From Helochares maculicollis (lineage: Eukaryota > Arthropoda > Insecta > Coleoptera > Hydrophilidae), in the NCBI GenBank assembly GCA_033557835.1, contig JAWQRO010000487.1, positions 1 to 38,035 of the forward strand: a stretch of DNA of 38,035 nt. The letters run 5' to 3'. Positions 23,420 through 35,646 of the stretch are shown one piece after another. A program made the position numbers and the translations under genes. The notes under the pieces are model-generated. The model was not told where the DNA came from. It saw only the letters and a program-made list of their open reading frames with translations, and did not search any database. Each line of letters begins with the position of its first letter. Position 1 is the stretch's first letter.

Positions 23420-23800
23420 TAACCTCGCTATATAGGTGCCCCAAGAATAGACGCAAAAGAACTTTTGGAACGAATTGATATCCACGAATTTTTGCTGAAG
23501 AATGAAATCGCCCCATTTTTGAAGTGCATGGTGACTGGCATGAAAAATAGATCACATACAAGAACAACAGGTGAAAAAGATTTTGGTCCAAGCATAGTGG
23601 GTCGATCCAAACAATCGCCAAGTCTGGATTAATGACGAAGATTGTTTTACTGTATTCGATGTAATTGGACCTATACTGTCGACAACTGATCATATTGAAG
23701 CAAGAGATCGACGACAAGCGTCCATAACTGGCCAATAGGAAGGGTGTTGTTTTCCATGACGAGAATGGGAAGCCGGACATATATTAAACGACGTACCAAA
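23420..23800 (+). mobile_element. Mariner fragment in opposite orientation
   Basis: Plus strand, broken frames: AKELLERIDIHEFLLKNEI, APFLKCMVTG (first Asp block with the Asp lost by a frameshift), KRFWSKHSG, LYCRQLIILKQEIDDKRP and NRKGVVFHDENGKPD, the last being the equivalent of 'NRKGVVFHQDNARPH' with the second Asp. It lacks both ends. An open frame continues to about 23980, but I cannot relate it to mariner. Confidence 0.68.
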
Positions 23801-24235
23801 AGCTGGGAGATGACACCACCGACGTCCACAATGGGGCCGAAGTGAAATACATAGACGATTACATCTCCAGAGTTGCATATCAATTCTTCAGCCACCAGAT
23901 CAGAAGTTCCGAATTAACGCTGAACGTAGGCGCATTCACTGAAGAGATCACGGCTGATCTACAAAATGTGGTAGTAAAGTGAAGTGAACACCGTCATAAC
24001 TGGCCCTGGTCGCGATTTCCAGATTTGTGCGAACACGTTGGTAAAGCCTTCTCCTGGCCGGCACCTTAGCATGTTAATGCATGTGAAATATCTTGTTACT
24101 TGTTACGTTAGTTTAATTAAAAACTAGGACTTTGTAGTCACGAATTCAGGTGTTTTACAAATTTTTCCTGATTGAATTAATATAACTTTTCACAAACTCA
24201 TTGCAATAAATACTATCATAATATAACACATGCTA
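23801..24235. other. Gap between mariner remnants
   Basis: A frame of about 60 codons open to roughly 23983 and a moderately GC-rich patch to about 24070 are unassigned. The rest is AT-rich. Confidence 0.35.
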
Positions 24236-25153
24236 TTGTAATCAAAAAGTAAGGTGAAATTGTCATTTAAAACTCCCGAGCATAAGGAAGTCAGGCACAT
24301 TGTTTTCCTATATTGCTAGGACTATCTATAGCATTTGCCAAACGTCTGTTTGCCAAAAGCTTTAATAATCTCCGAGTTACACGTGTTTTTGTAAACAACC
24401 AAAAATTAATTTTTGATATTTACATTGGATGATTTTGCTGAGCAAAAAACGTATCAAATTTTGTTTGCGAAACGAATATTCTTGTGTAGATACATTGAAA
24501 ATGTTCGCGGAAGTCCTTTTGTGATCAAACTATGGCACGAAAAAACGTTTATAAGTGGCACAACGAGTTTAAAGCCGGCCGAGAACGCGTTGAAGACAAA
24601 CCGCGCTCTGGACGACCATCAACGTTTACCGTCGAGTGCCACGTCCAAAAAATCAAAGATTTGGTGCTTGAAAATCGTCGACTGACAATTAGAAACCTTG
24701 CTGATACTGTTGGAATATCATTTGGCACAGCCCAAACAATTTTGAAGGATTTTTTGTGTCTCAAACGCGTCAAGTCTCGATTGGTGCCAAATGCACCATG
24801 TCATACTGTATTTGTTTTTCGCGGCTTTTTTGCCAAAAACTCGATTCATATCGTTCCGCAACCACCGTATTCACCTGATTTGGCTCCATACAACTTCTGG
24901 CTATTCAAAAAATTCAAAAGACCAATGCGGGGATACCGTTTTGATACGATTGCGGAGATAAAACCGAATCGAAGAAGTTCTTGAATGCTATACCGGAAAA
25001 AGACTATTCCGGCTGTTTCGAGGACTGGAAAAACCGTTGGCAAAAGTGTGTTTTATCGGATTGGGATTACTTTGAAGGGGATTAAATGGATTTGGAAGAA
25101 TAAATAAAGAATTTACTGTTTATAAACAAATTCATTTTACGTTTTGATCACAG
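24236..25153 (+). mobile_element. Internally deleted mariner with both ends
   Basis: The element is 918 bp and flanked by TA at 24234-24235 and 25154-25155. Its ends are imperfect inverted repeats: TTGTAATCAAAAAGTAAGGT and, on the other strand, CTGTGATCAAAACGTAAAAT. Full-length relatives are about 1.3 kb, so about a third is missing. The coding remains are described in the next entry. Confidence 0.87.
24425..25084 (+). pseudogene. Mariner transposase pseudogene (helix-turn-helix joined to C-terminus)
   Basis: The frame begins with RIKFCLRNEYSCVDTLKMF, then shifts to a frame open from 24532 to 24984: VYKWHNEFKAGRERVEDKPR, SGRPST, then RRLTIRNLADTVGISFG (second helix-turn-helix). After KSRLVPN it jumps to RGFFAKNSIHIVPQPPYSPD and LAPYNFWLF, so the segment with the first and second catalytic Asp is deleted and the third Asp is Asn. 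After a further shift it ends CFEDWKNRWQKCVLSDWDYF. The DNA-binding half is largely intact; the catalytic core is gone. Confidence 0.85.
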
Positions 25154-25155
25154 TA

Positions 25156-27974
25156 GTACAACGTTAAGTTGAAAAGTAGGGAGTTATAGGTTAAAATAAG
25201 CCTAAATATTGTAAGCCGTCAGGCAATTGTACAATGTTGACCATTTTTACACTAAATAAATTATTTTTAATTTGATTGGATTTGAAAAGATGCGAGACCT
25301 CGAATGAAAAGTAATATCGCGCCCGCCGAAAAGCCTCGACTTTCACGAAGCGACTGTTTCGTTTTTAATATTAATTTTTAAAGTATTTGAACTACTACTG
25401 CAAAGATTAGTGAGTAATTAATATTTAAAAACCAATTAAAGTTTCTCGAAATTAGGACATTATTTTCAGGAGAGCTTGATTTAAAATTACATGAGCATAA
25501 CCTGTCAGTATCTTTAAAACAGTTTCAAATCAAATGTTTTCCTTTCACAACTTTCACAACTGATCGTTTGTTAAAGCATCAGCTATTATTGTGTGTATCC
25601 ATTTATTGTAGTTAACTTAACATTATTGTATTAGTGAAACCTGCACATATGCATCTTAATCTCTCTCGTCTTTAATTTGATGAGACCAGATTATCATATT
25701 TCTATTATTGGTAGCAAATTCTGTCAAATTTTTACATGTCGAAGAATAATGGTTTCGCACTATTTATATGTGGCAAACGACAAATATTTTGTGGCACCAT
25801 ATGTATGTGGTAATTTCTCATTTTGTCCTATACATATTAACTGCATTGACCGTTAATGTGTATTTTGTACCTCATAAATATACAACGTGGAAAATAAAAT
25901 GTTCTTAGACAGAGAACAGGGTGATCAAAAAGTGTCATTTCATGTCACAGCCAAACGATTGTCGTGTTGCATGCCGGCCTCATCCACTATTCAACACGTC
26001 AACAGATATTACGTTATTTGATGTTTATCATTTAATTCTTTATTCGTGTGATGTCCGTTATTATGTGCATGTAGAGAGACTATAGCTTCTATATCCTGAT
26101 GTATGAATGTATGTTCATTGATGTTTAAAATATGCACTTAAAAATTGTAAATTCCAATTTTGTTATCCGAACTAGTTTTATAGGCATGAAAATTGTATTT
26201 ACAAACAATTCAAAATAGTTTTAGTGGCTATTTTACCGACAAAGTCGGTACCAAACAACGCATTAAATTTAAAATTGGTACGTTTAAACGAAACACAACT
26301 ATTTAAAACTGTTAAAAAGGTGCGTCCAAAAATGGATTAAATAGGTGAATTGTAGTGAAAGCAGCCAAAGGAACCAAAGTGGGAAGATGAATTGAACGTT
26401 TGAACCGTTAAATAAATTAAGTGCGGAGCAATATTACTAAAATTTACTGATTCGTGACAAATGGTAATAAAAGGAACTGGACCATAGAGCGCAGTGCAAC
26501 GCGGGACAGCCCAACGATATGTTGGTTGGTACAGTTGTTACAAACTCCATAAATACGTTCGTGCGATACATACATGGATAGAACAGTGGGAATTTTGTAC
26601 CCCGCAGGGCGCGTATGGACTACCTGTTTGGAGTGAACTACATTAAAATTGATTGACCATAATAAATAATGCTGATTTATGCCATAAATTTTGACCATAT
26701 CCGTGTGAATTTAGGGTAGTTGTTACAATACCTGCCTTCACATTTTATTATACAGTTTTAATAAACACCAATAATTATCAGTAGTTTAACAATTATTTTA
26801 TTGGGAATGAATTCACTGTATAGTTTTGGAATATCTTTCAAATATACTTTTAAGTTGTTACTTTAGTTTATACTAATATTTTTTTATTTTTTAATTCATC
26901 ACTCAATGATCCGCATACAATCTTGAATTTATAACCGAACTTCTTGCTAAACCATTCTTAGCATATGTATATCATAAGGAAATTACTAAAAACTACTGTA
27001 TTTCAAATATTTACCGATTTCCTCATTTGCACAATTTATCGAGATTTTATCTCTAGTTAAATATTCTCTTGTTTGCATAAGTGAGAATGAAACAACGGCA
27101 TCTTTATACAATTTACTTATCACTCATATTTATGCTGATATTTTGAAAATCAGCAAAAGCATTATTTTCATTTTAAAGAACGATCTGTTTATCTATTCGT
27201 TCACCTTTATAAGCGCGTATTTCTATTAGAAACAGCGTTGACTTGTGTGAACGGCTTTATTTTTAATTTAATTCAGCTAATTTTTCTTTAAATGATTTTT
27301 GATTGCTAGGATAACATTTTGTACGTGCCCATCAAAGTATTATTAATAAGGCTACCAGGTTTTTGTGTCAATACCTGTTTTATAACGAATATTATCATAT
27401 CTGACTGATATATAATTTTTAAGCAAGTTTATAATTTATCTATTTTTTGTGTAATCTGCAATTGCTGGAAATTTGCTCACTATTTACTGTGGTAAATATT
27501 AAATTAAACTTATGAAAATGAGATCTTGAAATGAGTGCCTTATGTAAATGGCTGGTTTATATAAATTCTGGCGAAGGTTTATTGACGAATGATTATAGAA
27601 CAAATTTGAGATGTTATTAGACTAACTGCCTGCAATTATGAAACCAAGATTATTTCAATTACGGCACTTTCTTTGATCGATGTGTTTATACAGCTAAGGC
27701 AATATTGCAATTAAAGGTTGCCATTAACAACAAAGTTTGTTTACTATGAAACTTAAGAATTCAACAGGCTTTTTCTGCTTCTTTTTGACTTCTTTAAACG
27801 TAACGATTACATAGGTCTAGATAAAACGTATTATAATCGTAAATAATTAATGAAAAACAAATGAAATACATTGAAACGAACGTATTAACTAAAATCCAAG
27901 CAAACATATGCTTTCGTCTTTGGTTTATTAGGCCATTAATTTTTGGCTCGTGATTCCTCTCTGTCAGATGCGGA
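25156..27974. other. AT-rich non-coding stretch
   Basis: No gene is recognised. A minus-strand frame at 26444-26698 (84 codons) resembles no family. It contains a solo mariner-type terminal repeat at 25916, a perfect 7-bp hairpin at 26233-26249 (TACCGAC, AAA, GTCGGTA), and little else. Confidence 0.4.
25916..25945 (+). repeat. Solo mariner-type terminal repeat
   Basis: ACAGGGTGATCAAAAAGTGT closely resembles the terminal repeat of the 24236-25153 element (TGATCAAAA.GT). No partner end or transposase lies within 1.5 kb downstream. Probably the remnant of a related insertion. Confidence 0.45.
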
Positions 27975-28930
27975 AGTTTAAAATGTCGATTAAAATATTA
28001 ATTTTCTTGTTCAATCAAAAGAAAAAGGCATCGGAAAGTCATCGAATTCTTGTAGAGACTTACGGCAATCTTGCTGCAACTGTCAACGCTTGTTTCAACG
28101 TTTGAAAAGTGACGATTTCAATATTATTGGCAAAGATCATGAAAATCGACCAAAAACGTTTGAATACGACATATAACAAGCATTATTGGAAGAAAATGAT
28201 ACACAAACACTACAACTGCTGGCGGAGCAGTTGAATGTCACTCGGCAAGCCACTTTCGATTGACTGAGACTCATGGGGAAGGTCAAAAGGTTGGAAAATA
28301 GGTTCTGCACAAACTGAACGAACAACAGATGGAAAGACGGAAACCGTGTGCGAAATGCTGCATTTACGCCACAAAACATAGGGTTATTTGCATCAGGCTG
28401 TAACTGGCAAAGAAATATATTTTAAGAATTCCAAACGTAAGAAATCGTGGGTAACGCCAGGACAACCATCAACATCGAGAACAAAACCGGATCGTTTTGG
28501 GAAGAAGACAATACTGTGTGTGTGGTGGGATCAGAAGAGATTAGTGTACTATGAGCTCCTCAAATCAGTTAATACTGTCCGCTACCGACAAACAAATGTT
28601 CAATTTAAACCACGCATTAATTGAAATACTCACCCACCGTATTCACCAGACCTGGCGCTTTCTGATTATCACCTCTTTTCATTGATGGGACATGCACTGG
28701 CTGAGCAACACTTCAAGATATTCGAGCATGTACAAAAATGGCTCGATCAATGGATATCAATGAAAGTTGAAGCTTTCTTTTGGAATGGTATCCATAAATT
28801 GCCCGAGAGATAGATAAAATGTGTAAAAAGCGAGGGCCAATACTTGGAATAAAAAATGTTTTACTGTTGTTCTTAAATAATTGCGTATTTTTCATGAAAA
28901 AAATGATATTTTAAACTTGCGCATCTGGAA
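27975..28930 (+). mobile_element. Irritans-like mariner remnant with internal deletion
   Basis: The transposase blocks match the irritans (Himar1-like) subfamily: KKASESHRILVETYG, then after a shift CQRLFQRLKSDDFN, EENDTQTLQLLAEQLNVTRQ, LNEQQMERRKP, KRKKSWVTPGQPSTS, RFGKKTILCVWWDQKRLVYY, ELLKSVNTVRYRQ, then abruptly HPPYSPDLALSDYHLFSLMG and FFWNGIHKLPER. The segment with the second catalytic Asp is deleted between RYRQ and HPPYS. The first Asp block reads TGKEI instead of TGDEKW. Several stops and frameshifts occur. Terminal repeats are worn and the limits are approximate. Confidence 0.88.
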
Positions 28931-28943
28931 AAAGGAGTTTTAT

Positions 28944-29187
28944 ATTTCGTCTTTTCTGAGTCAGCTGTTTTACGCGCAGACAAGAAGGTGACTCTTTGAA
29001 TAGTAATAGAATTCGTCTGTGTTCGACTTATGATGTAGGGAATTCCATCAATGGCTCTTAATATATACCACTAATTAATATCTCGAGTACTAATTAATAC
29101 AGACGATTCAAGCAACAACCTATTGTTTCAAATTTGTTAGATCTACCACCAATTTAAGTATCACAGCTAAATAGTGAAACAGACTAT
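28944..29187 (+). repeat. Dispersed repeat C, copy 2
   Basis: Matches 15190-15444 in the same orientation at about three quarters of positions by eye. It lies immediately after the irritans-like mariner and ends next to a perfect palindrome. Confidence 0.7.
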
Positions 29188-29201
29188 ATGTACATATAGT
29201 C
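29182..29201. repeat. Perfect 20-bp palindrome
   Basis: GACTATATGTACATATAGTC is its own reverse complement. It sits exactly where repeat C ends, so it may be an insertion or excision junction rather than a binding site. Confidence 0.85.
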
Positions 29202-30159
29202 AACTGGAATTAAGTATTAGTATTAACATCTGCCCGAAATTGAAAAAATTGGTTTTGTCCAAATATTTTTCAAAATATGGATAAGGTACTACTTTCAGTA
29301 ATTCAATAAATTTATAAATTAAATAAATATATATCTAAATCAGCTGTGTTTACTATGGATTATCGAATGAAAGCAATTGAAATTTAATCTAATTAATATC
29401 TAAGCGTCATCAATTATGATCGACGGTTAAGGAAAGCTAAGGTTTCCATCAAAGTTCTCGATAACCGAATCGTACTGAGAATATAACTAAATTTTATATT
29501 TCGTGGCCCAAGCAAGAAATTAATCATAAAATATTATCATCTACATGAAAAACGACCATTTCCAAACACTTAGTGCCAGAAATAAGTAGGACTATTTATA
29601 TTTAAACGAACATTACAGCAGGATAAGTAGCAATAATTATAATTCATGAGATCACTAAATCTTAACTCGCAAGATTGAGTTACAAGAGGCGGAAACTCTC
29701 GCCAGAAAAACAACGGCGCGTAATAGGATAGCACAGACTACAGTCTGCGAGCAAACCATCACCAGGATTTACCTTTTTACACACAAGCATCCTGTAATAG
29801 GGTTCCACATCGCATATGTGGCCGGAAGGAGAGACACATGTGATCATATGTACACAGAACTCACGCACCGGCCCGACAAGGGCCCATCCTCGTCCCAAAA
29901 TGTTATTTTCGTAGGTCTTCCGAATTTCCTGTCACATATTTACAAAGCAGGCGCTTCAAGGTGTGACTTCCATATACAGAAAGACAATACCCAAACCACA
30001 AAAAGCAATAGCGTCACCAGCGCCCGCCCTAATCAAAACAATAGCCATCGCCAACAAACAAATATTAAAAATATTTTGAAAGGAAACCGCAAGAGCTCGT
30101 TTGTTCGTTATTTATTTCCACGAGTACACATCGCTATCAGAATTGAAAATATATATTTT

Positions 30160-30300
30160 TAAATTGAAGTTAATTTTAATTAACGTGGATCAATTAATTT
30201 TAATCAGAAGCTGCCGAGTAATTGGTAAATGACACCAATTGAATCAATTAGACCGATTGGGGTTGTAGCCTTAATAAATGTAATTAACTGTTTTGAAACA
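30160..30300. promoter_or_regulatory. Cluster of TAAT/ATTA homeodomain-type sites
   Basis: Within about 140 bases there are many TAAT or ATTA cores, including TTAATTTTAATTAA, ATCAATTAATTTTAATC, GTAATTGG, ATCAATTAG and TGTAATTAAC. The density exceeds that of the flanks but base composition alone could contribute. A candidate enhancer only. Confidence 0.25.
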
Positions 30301-31079
30301 TATCCTTTTAAAAAGTAATTTATGTCCTTTTAGTACGGATAAATCATGAGGGAAAAGCTGACAGATTTCAATTAATGAACAAATTCTGTTAGTCTGACTA
30401 AACATTTCTACAGTTTTTTTTGGAAAGGATTAAAATATATAAAGGATTTACCTGATTTTAAAACACTTTCGCACACTGAACACTATCTGTCTATAATCTA
30501 CAGATTGGGCATTTGGGCATTAAACACCACATCCAAAAGAACGTCTTTATTATTCAAACAATACAATTTACAGCATAATATAAATAGGATTTCAACAACT
30601 TATTAATGGGTATTAGTTTAAATTAAAATAATATTAAATAAAACAAAACAAGAATGAAGACTAGATATAATTACCTCGCTTTAGTTGAGGCAAAAAAAGA
30701 TTCTTACTACTCTAAGAATTACTTAATCAATTACAGTCGATTTTGGCAAATGCTGTATACACTTTTTAGATCTAAGATAATTTGATAAAAATATTATGTA
30801 CAATAATAACGCAAGAACTCTATATATTAATTGCAGCTGGAAGCCTTTATGTGCACGCAGTGAATCTATTTATCCCGTTTTGTGCCTTGAAAGCAGGATG
30901 ATTTCTTTGCGAGGCAAAAATCTGAAACAAGAAAAATAGAGTTAAACGAGAACGGGCACGAACAATTCTTAGGGCAAAATCTGTGTGTACGCTCGACTTA
31001 AAAGTGTAAATATAAATATTACAAATGTAGATTTGTGAAGAAATAAATAAAATATAGGCATGTAAATTAGGAGTTTGAT

Positions 31080-31770
31080 CAAAATCAGCCGGAGATTGAC
31101 ATATGTTTTATTTATTTCTCCTTCGGCATTCAAATTTATTTATTTATGCCCCGCGCAACAATAAGAAATTTAAAAACGTCGAAAAATTCAAATTCATAAT
31201 GCACGGGTCCCCAGCATTTTAAATTTGAAAAGGTCATAAGTGTGCCTAAACCTCCATAAATTTTAATCTAATTGAAAACCCATATCAAAGTGTCCTTTAT
31301 TCATAAGGAGCGACAAGCACGGGCCAAAAGTGTGCGGGTTGGCACCCCTGCCCTGCTCCTATGCAAATTATGGGCCTATTCTTTTTTGTCTATATGCTGT
31401 GTATTGGACGCACCTTTTTTACATCTGTCTGTCCTCCATATATGTATTACGTATTTGTAACAGAGTTCGTGATGTAAACAATGTATTTTTGAAGACAATG
31501 TCCCGCGACTTGGTGGCCCAAAAGTTCACCGTCAAAGAAGGGGTTGTAAAGCGGCCCCTATTTTATTTAGAACGTGTATTGATAACTAACCCCTAAGTTT
31601 GGAAGATGCGGGCTTCACCTGCACTGACTAGAATAGTTTTTGTTGACAATGGGGTTGCTTCTATGCAAAATTATCTTGTTAACGGTTTTTCTGTTTTTTT
31701 GCGTTGAGATTATGCTAATTTTCGCTCAAATTAAATCGCTGTAATTTAAGACAGAAGGTCCCCCGCGATC
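31080..31770. promoter_or_regulatory. Candidate conserved regulatory patch
   Basis: Mixed-complexity DNA with TTTATTTATGCCCCGCGC, a perfect POU octamer ATGCAAAT at 31361-31368 and a near repeat of it (ATGCAAAA at about 31671). No coding frame or repeat explains the patch. Function is inferred from composition and sites only. Confidence 0.22.
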
Positions 31771-33289
31771 ATATAATAAACATACATAATAAAGACAGTT
31801 TAATAACACAAACATGTCATGTGCTAACATAAGTCAGCAATTACTAGTTACAAAAAAATATGCAATTTACTGCATCATCAAGAAACTATATTGAAAATTT
31901 ATTCATGCGTTGTAATTATTGATAAATAAATCGATTTTGGATTTATTATGTTTTGAGATAAAGATCTTACTTAATTTGCATTGTACTCATTGAGATTTAT
32001 TTTTTAAGCGTTATTTCAGTGGTTTTTGTTTTTGTGAATAATGATGGATACCTGGAGTATCTTCACTCAACATTCCCTTATAGTTGCATGTATAGCATAA
32101 ACGATCAGGGTGATTAATTTGTTCACATTTTACATTTATGTTTTACCATACGTTTCTTTCAATTATATAGTTCTAGTCTAAAACAAAATGCTACGTAATT
32201 AGAAAGAATTAAGTATACGATACTTTAACATATTGCTCAAACGAGCAGAAAAGTCTCAAGTCTTAAACTAATGTTATGTGTTAAATAAAGTCAATTCCAT
32301 CAAACATATGAACTTCAAATTTAAAGAGTCAAAAATATAAGACTTCAGAATGATATATTAAAAATTTCGCGGCTAAAACTTCAAAATTGTGAGGATAGAA
32401 ATTCAAGATAACGAAGATCAACACTTCTAGAATCCAAAATCAAATCCATATTGCTGCAGGATAAGGATTAAAAATTTAAAACTCAATAATTCGAAGTATT
32501 GTATTTATATTACACCTCAATATTATATCCTCAATCATCATTCTGAGGCTGCAGAACATAAACTGAAGGTTATAAAATATAAAGAAAACTAAAGCAAAAA
32601 CTTCGTTAGCCTTTGTGATGAGAGATGAAATATTTTACTTGCATTCAGGGAGACTTTTTCAATAATTTCAACATAAAAACACCACACCTTATTTCAAAAT
32701 TTTAGCTTATGGCAAATATACCGAATTTTTAATCACTATTTATGTCCCAAATATTTTAAATTTTCCACTTTATGAAACTCAACTTTCAAGAACGTTTTTA
32801 TAAAATTATAACAACTAGAAAATCCTATAACTTGCATTTGTCCTCGACGAGTTGGAACTATTAACTATTTTTTAATTGCAAAACTTATTATTTGATAAAA
32901 GTGAATCTTGGAAGGGCTTTTTTCTATCAATTGTGACCTGAACTGAGAACCAAAACTATGAAGAACATGTTTTGTTTATTGGATCATAAAAATATGGCAA
33001 ATTGACTGTCTCTTTAAAGCGTTTGAAATGTTTGAAAATTTAAAAATGCTCTGTTAATAGCCTAATTAATATGAAATCCCTTTAAAGGAAATTTTAAGAA
33101 ATACAGGGGCAACTAGTATAAAAGCTTCTTAAATCTCAAGCAAAACTGTAAAGAAGGAAATATCGTCAATTATTTTATAACGTTATTAACCATAAACAAA
33201 TAAAATGTGCAAACGTACATTTATGTAAAGACATATAGAGTTTAGAATCTGTACTACGGTACATTGTTCATTCACCTTTTGTTAACTAA

Positions 33290-33560
33290 ACCAGGCCTGG
33301 GGGGGCTTTCGGGGAACTGACATCACTTTCCTCAAATTAGCGATTAGCAAGTTTGGGCTCGACGAGACGCGTCGGGACCAGTCTCATCATCATCGCATCA
33401 TTTAGTCATGATGATGTAGCTTTCACTAGGTTTATTTTTACTTGCGATCCTAACGATTTCCCGCCGGAATTTTCGAGGCAATTCCGATCAACGTAACGGT
33501 CGATCGGTCGGCTTACTGGTCGACAAACCGATTTCTGGTAGGTTGAGCCTTGGTACACTT
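33290..33560. promoter_or_regulatory. GC-richer patch with palindromes
   Basis: Contains the palindrome CCAGGCCTGG (33291-33300) followed by a G run, CATCATCATC facing ATGATGATG around 33387-33416, and clustered CGATCGGTCGG words. It stands out from AT-rich flanks and holds no open frame of note. Could be an enhancer, promoter or old repeat. Confidence 0.22.
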
Positions 33561-33949
33561 TTGTATTATAACTGTGTTAAAAGTCACTGGGAAGAATAAT
33601 GGGATTTTTAAACAATGATTCACCCAGAAAAATGGTTGTTTTTGTATGTTTTTCAACGGCATTTTTACGGTGTTATTCATACCGATTATACCTCATCAGT
33701 CTAAACAGAGATGGTTGCCCTACAATCACCGGACGTTTCTGACTGAAGTTGGTACCTTTCGATGTAGACAGGAGAGATAAGATAAGTCAGTACTGGGTAA
33801 GTTATGTCAATTGCCACAAGAAAAATAGCAAATTTTCAAAACATTTGCATGCTGCGTCAAGACAACTATCAACAAGACAGTGATTACTAGTAAAGCCCAG
33901 AGTTTGTCAATTTTTGCACCCTCATAAATAGTATAAATACTAAAAATTC

Positions 33950-34215
33950 TACCTACAAATTTTTAGGAATTTTAATGGTATATTTTTAGCATGTCGTCAA
34001 TGTGTGAATTTTTGTGTATACATTAATGTCAACACGATAGCACAACCGCTATTTGAGGCAAGTTAATAAAATTTGGCACACGTTTTGTAATATCCGTAGA
34101 TCTGTATCAAATGGACTTAATATGATGGCTCTTGGTGTGTTGAAATAATTGCTGGTAGTTTAAAGATATACATGAAAATTTTTACGAACATAAAAGTTCA
34201 TAAATATTTAACACA
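33950..34215 (+). repeat. Dispersed repeat A, diverged copy 3
   Basis: Shares the order TTTTTAGCATG..GTC, TGTGTG, AACACGATAGC, AAATTTGG..A and TAGATCTGT with repeat A copy 1 (2710-2830). Divergence is high and the limits are approximate. Confidence 0.5.
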
Positions 34216-35646
34216 AATTACAAATTTTTATTTGAGAAATTGTTTTGCTTGTTGTTCCAAGCTGAACTGAACTTATTTAAAAGCAATACATTCATAATCA
34301 ATTCTATTTGCACTTGAATTAATTACCTAAATTTGGCATAGGAATAGATTGAGCATTATATTTTGATGTCTCTATTAGCTTAGATCTTAAATATGATTTA
34401 TGGCTCGGCCAAGAATTCGACTATTAATTCGTCTTGGGCTTATTTATGCTACTCTTTTGTTGATATTCGATATTGGTCTCGTGTCGGGCAGAAGACAGCA
34501 AAAGAGGGCTTTTGAGCGCATCGTAAAATGGTAGTAAGCAATTTTAAAACCGTTACAGTAATTGTGAATGCAAATCACCATCGTCAACAAGGTAATGGTT
34601 ATCCAGACAGATTGTGTTAATGGATTTTAAATTATATCATTTGTGCTAGACGTACAAAATGAAACAAACAAATTGAAGTCATCTTTTTTCTTGTGTTATT
34701 TCTTAACAAGCGAATTCTAAAAACAGCGGGAATTAGTCATTGCGTTTTAGATAAGCTTCTCGTCAAATTCAATCTGTATGTTAATGCACGCAAATTAATT
34801 GCGCGTTAAGAGTCGGTATGGAACGTATGTAGGTATATGGGCTAGGATTTGAAATTATTATGGGCTCCAAACGGATCAGCTCGTGCGAGTGAAATTCCAC
34901 ATAAAGGTGACCATTTTTAAAGAAAATTTGCCGTTTGCTTATGTGTCAGGATAAAAAATAATTATCAATAAATATTAAATGAAGAAATTATTATTGCTGA
35001 AACTATAAACAATTAGAAATAGTTGTTCGCTCATATGAGGCATCAATGTCAGTCTTACAGAAGCAAACTTCTCATTGATAAAAAGAGGGTCGCAAATGCG
35101 TAGGTACGTGAAACACCTTGAGGGTCTGGTTCTGTACTTCTACTGCTGACTGGGGGAACACCTGTCGACTGTGTTATCGGAGACCCAACCTGGAGATTTC
35201 AGATGTTCCGTAGATTACCTAATCGAGCAAAAAGAACCATTCACATTGGCGCCAAAATCCAGGCATTAGATGGATTTCACGGTATAATAGGGGGTGGGTT
35301 TTTAGGAGACACCGCTCTGAAGCACATTTACAACAAACAACTATAGACGCAAATAAATCTCTCAATTTTCAGTATTCAGCTGAGCACGGCAGTGTCACTC
35401 AGTACTGCTACCGCTGTAACCATACATCACGCACCGCATGCTGAGGAAGTGTTAAAATCAAGGAGATTCGGTCTCTTTGAATCTCTTGATACATATGTGT
35501 TAGAGAATAAATTTCACAATCAAGGTGCACAGCCTTAAATATAACAAAATCAGTATCGTCCATGGCATAAACCCTACTTAAACCTATAAATTTATTCTTC
35601 CCACAATTTTGTAACCACTAAAAAAACACCTGCTCTTTCATCTCAG
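34216..35646. other. Region upstream of the small plus-strand ORF
   Basis: Mostly AT-rich. Two plus-strand frames without an early ATG are open at 35122-35330 and 35372-35539. The second follows a good acceptor (CTCTCAATTTTCAG) and begins IQLSTAVSLSTATAVT, so it could be an exon of the gene at 35647, but I cannot join them with a strong donor. Confidence 0.35.

Larger units (their letters stand above)
29202..33949. other. Gene-poor region with candidate regulatory patches
   Basis: About 4.7 kb without a supported gene. Less AT-rich patches stand out at about 29690-30110, 31080-31770 and 33290-33560. The rest, including 31780-33280, is plain AT-rich DNA. Frames at 29680-29898 (minus), 29818-30162 (plus, GTG start) and 31272-31596 (plus) match no family and look fortuitous. 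Confidence 0.45.

Noticed and set aside
29680..30162. Overlapping frames on both strands, including a 114-codon GTG-start frame
   Set aside because: No ATG, no family match, and overlapping opposite-strand frames; only the raised GC content is noteworthy.
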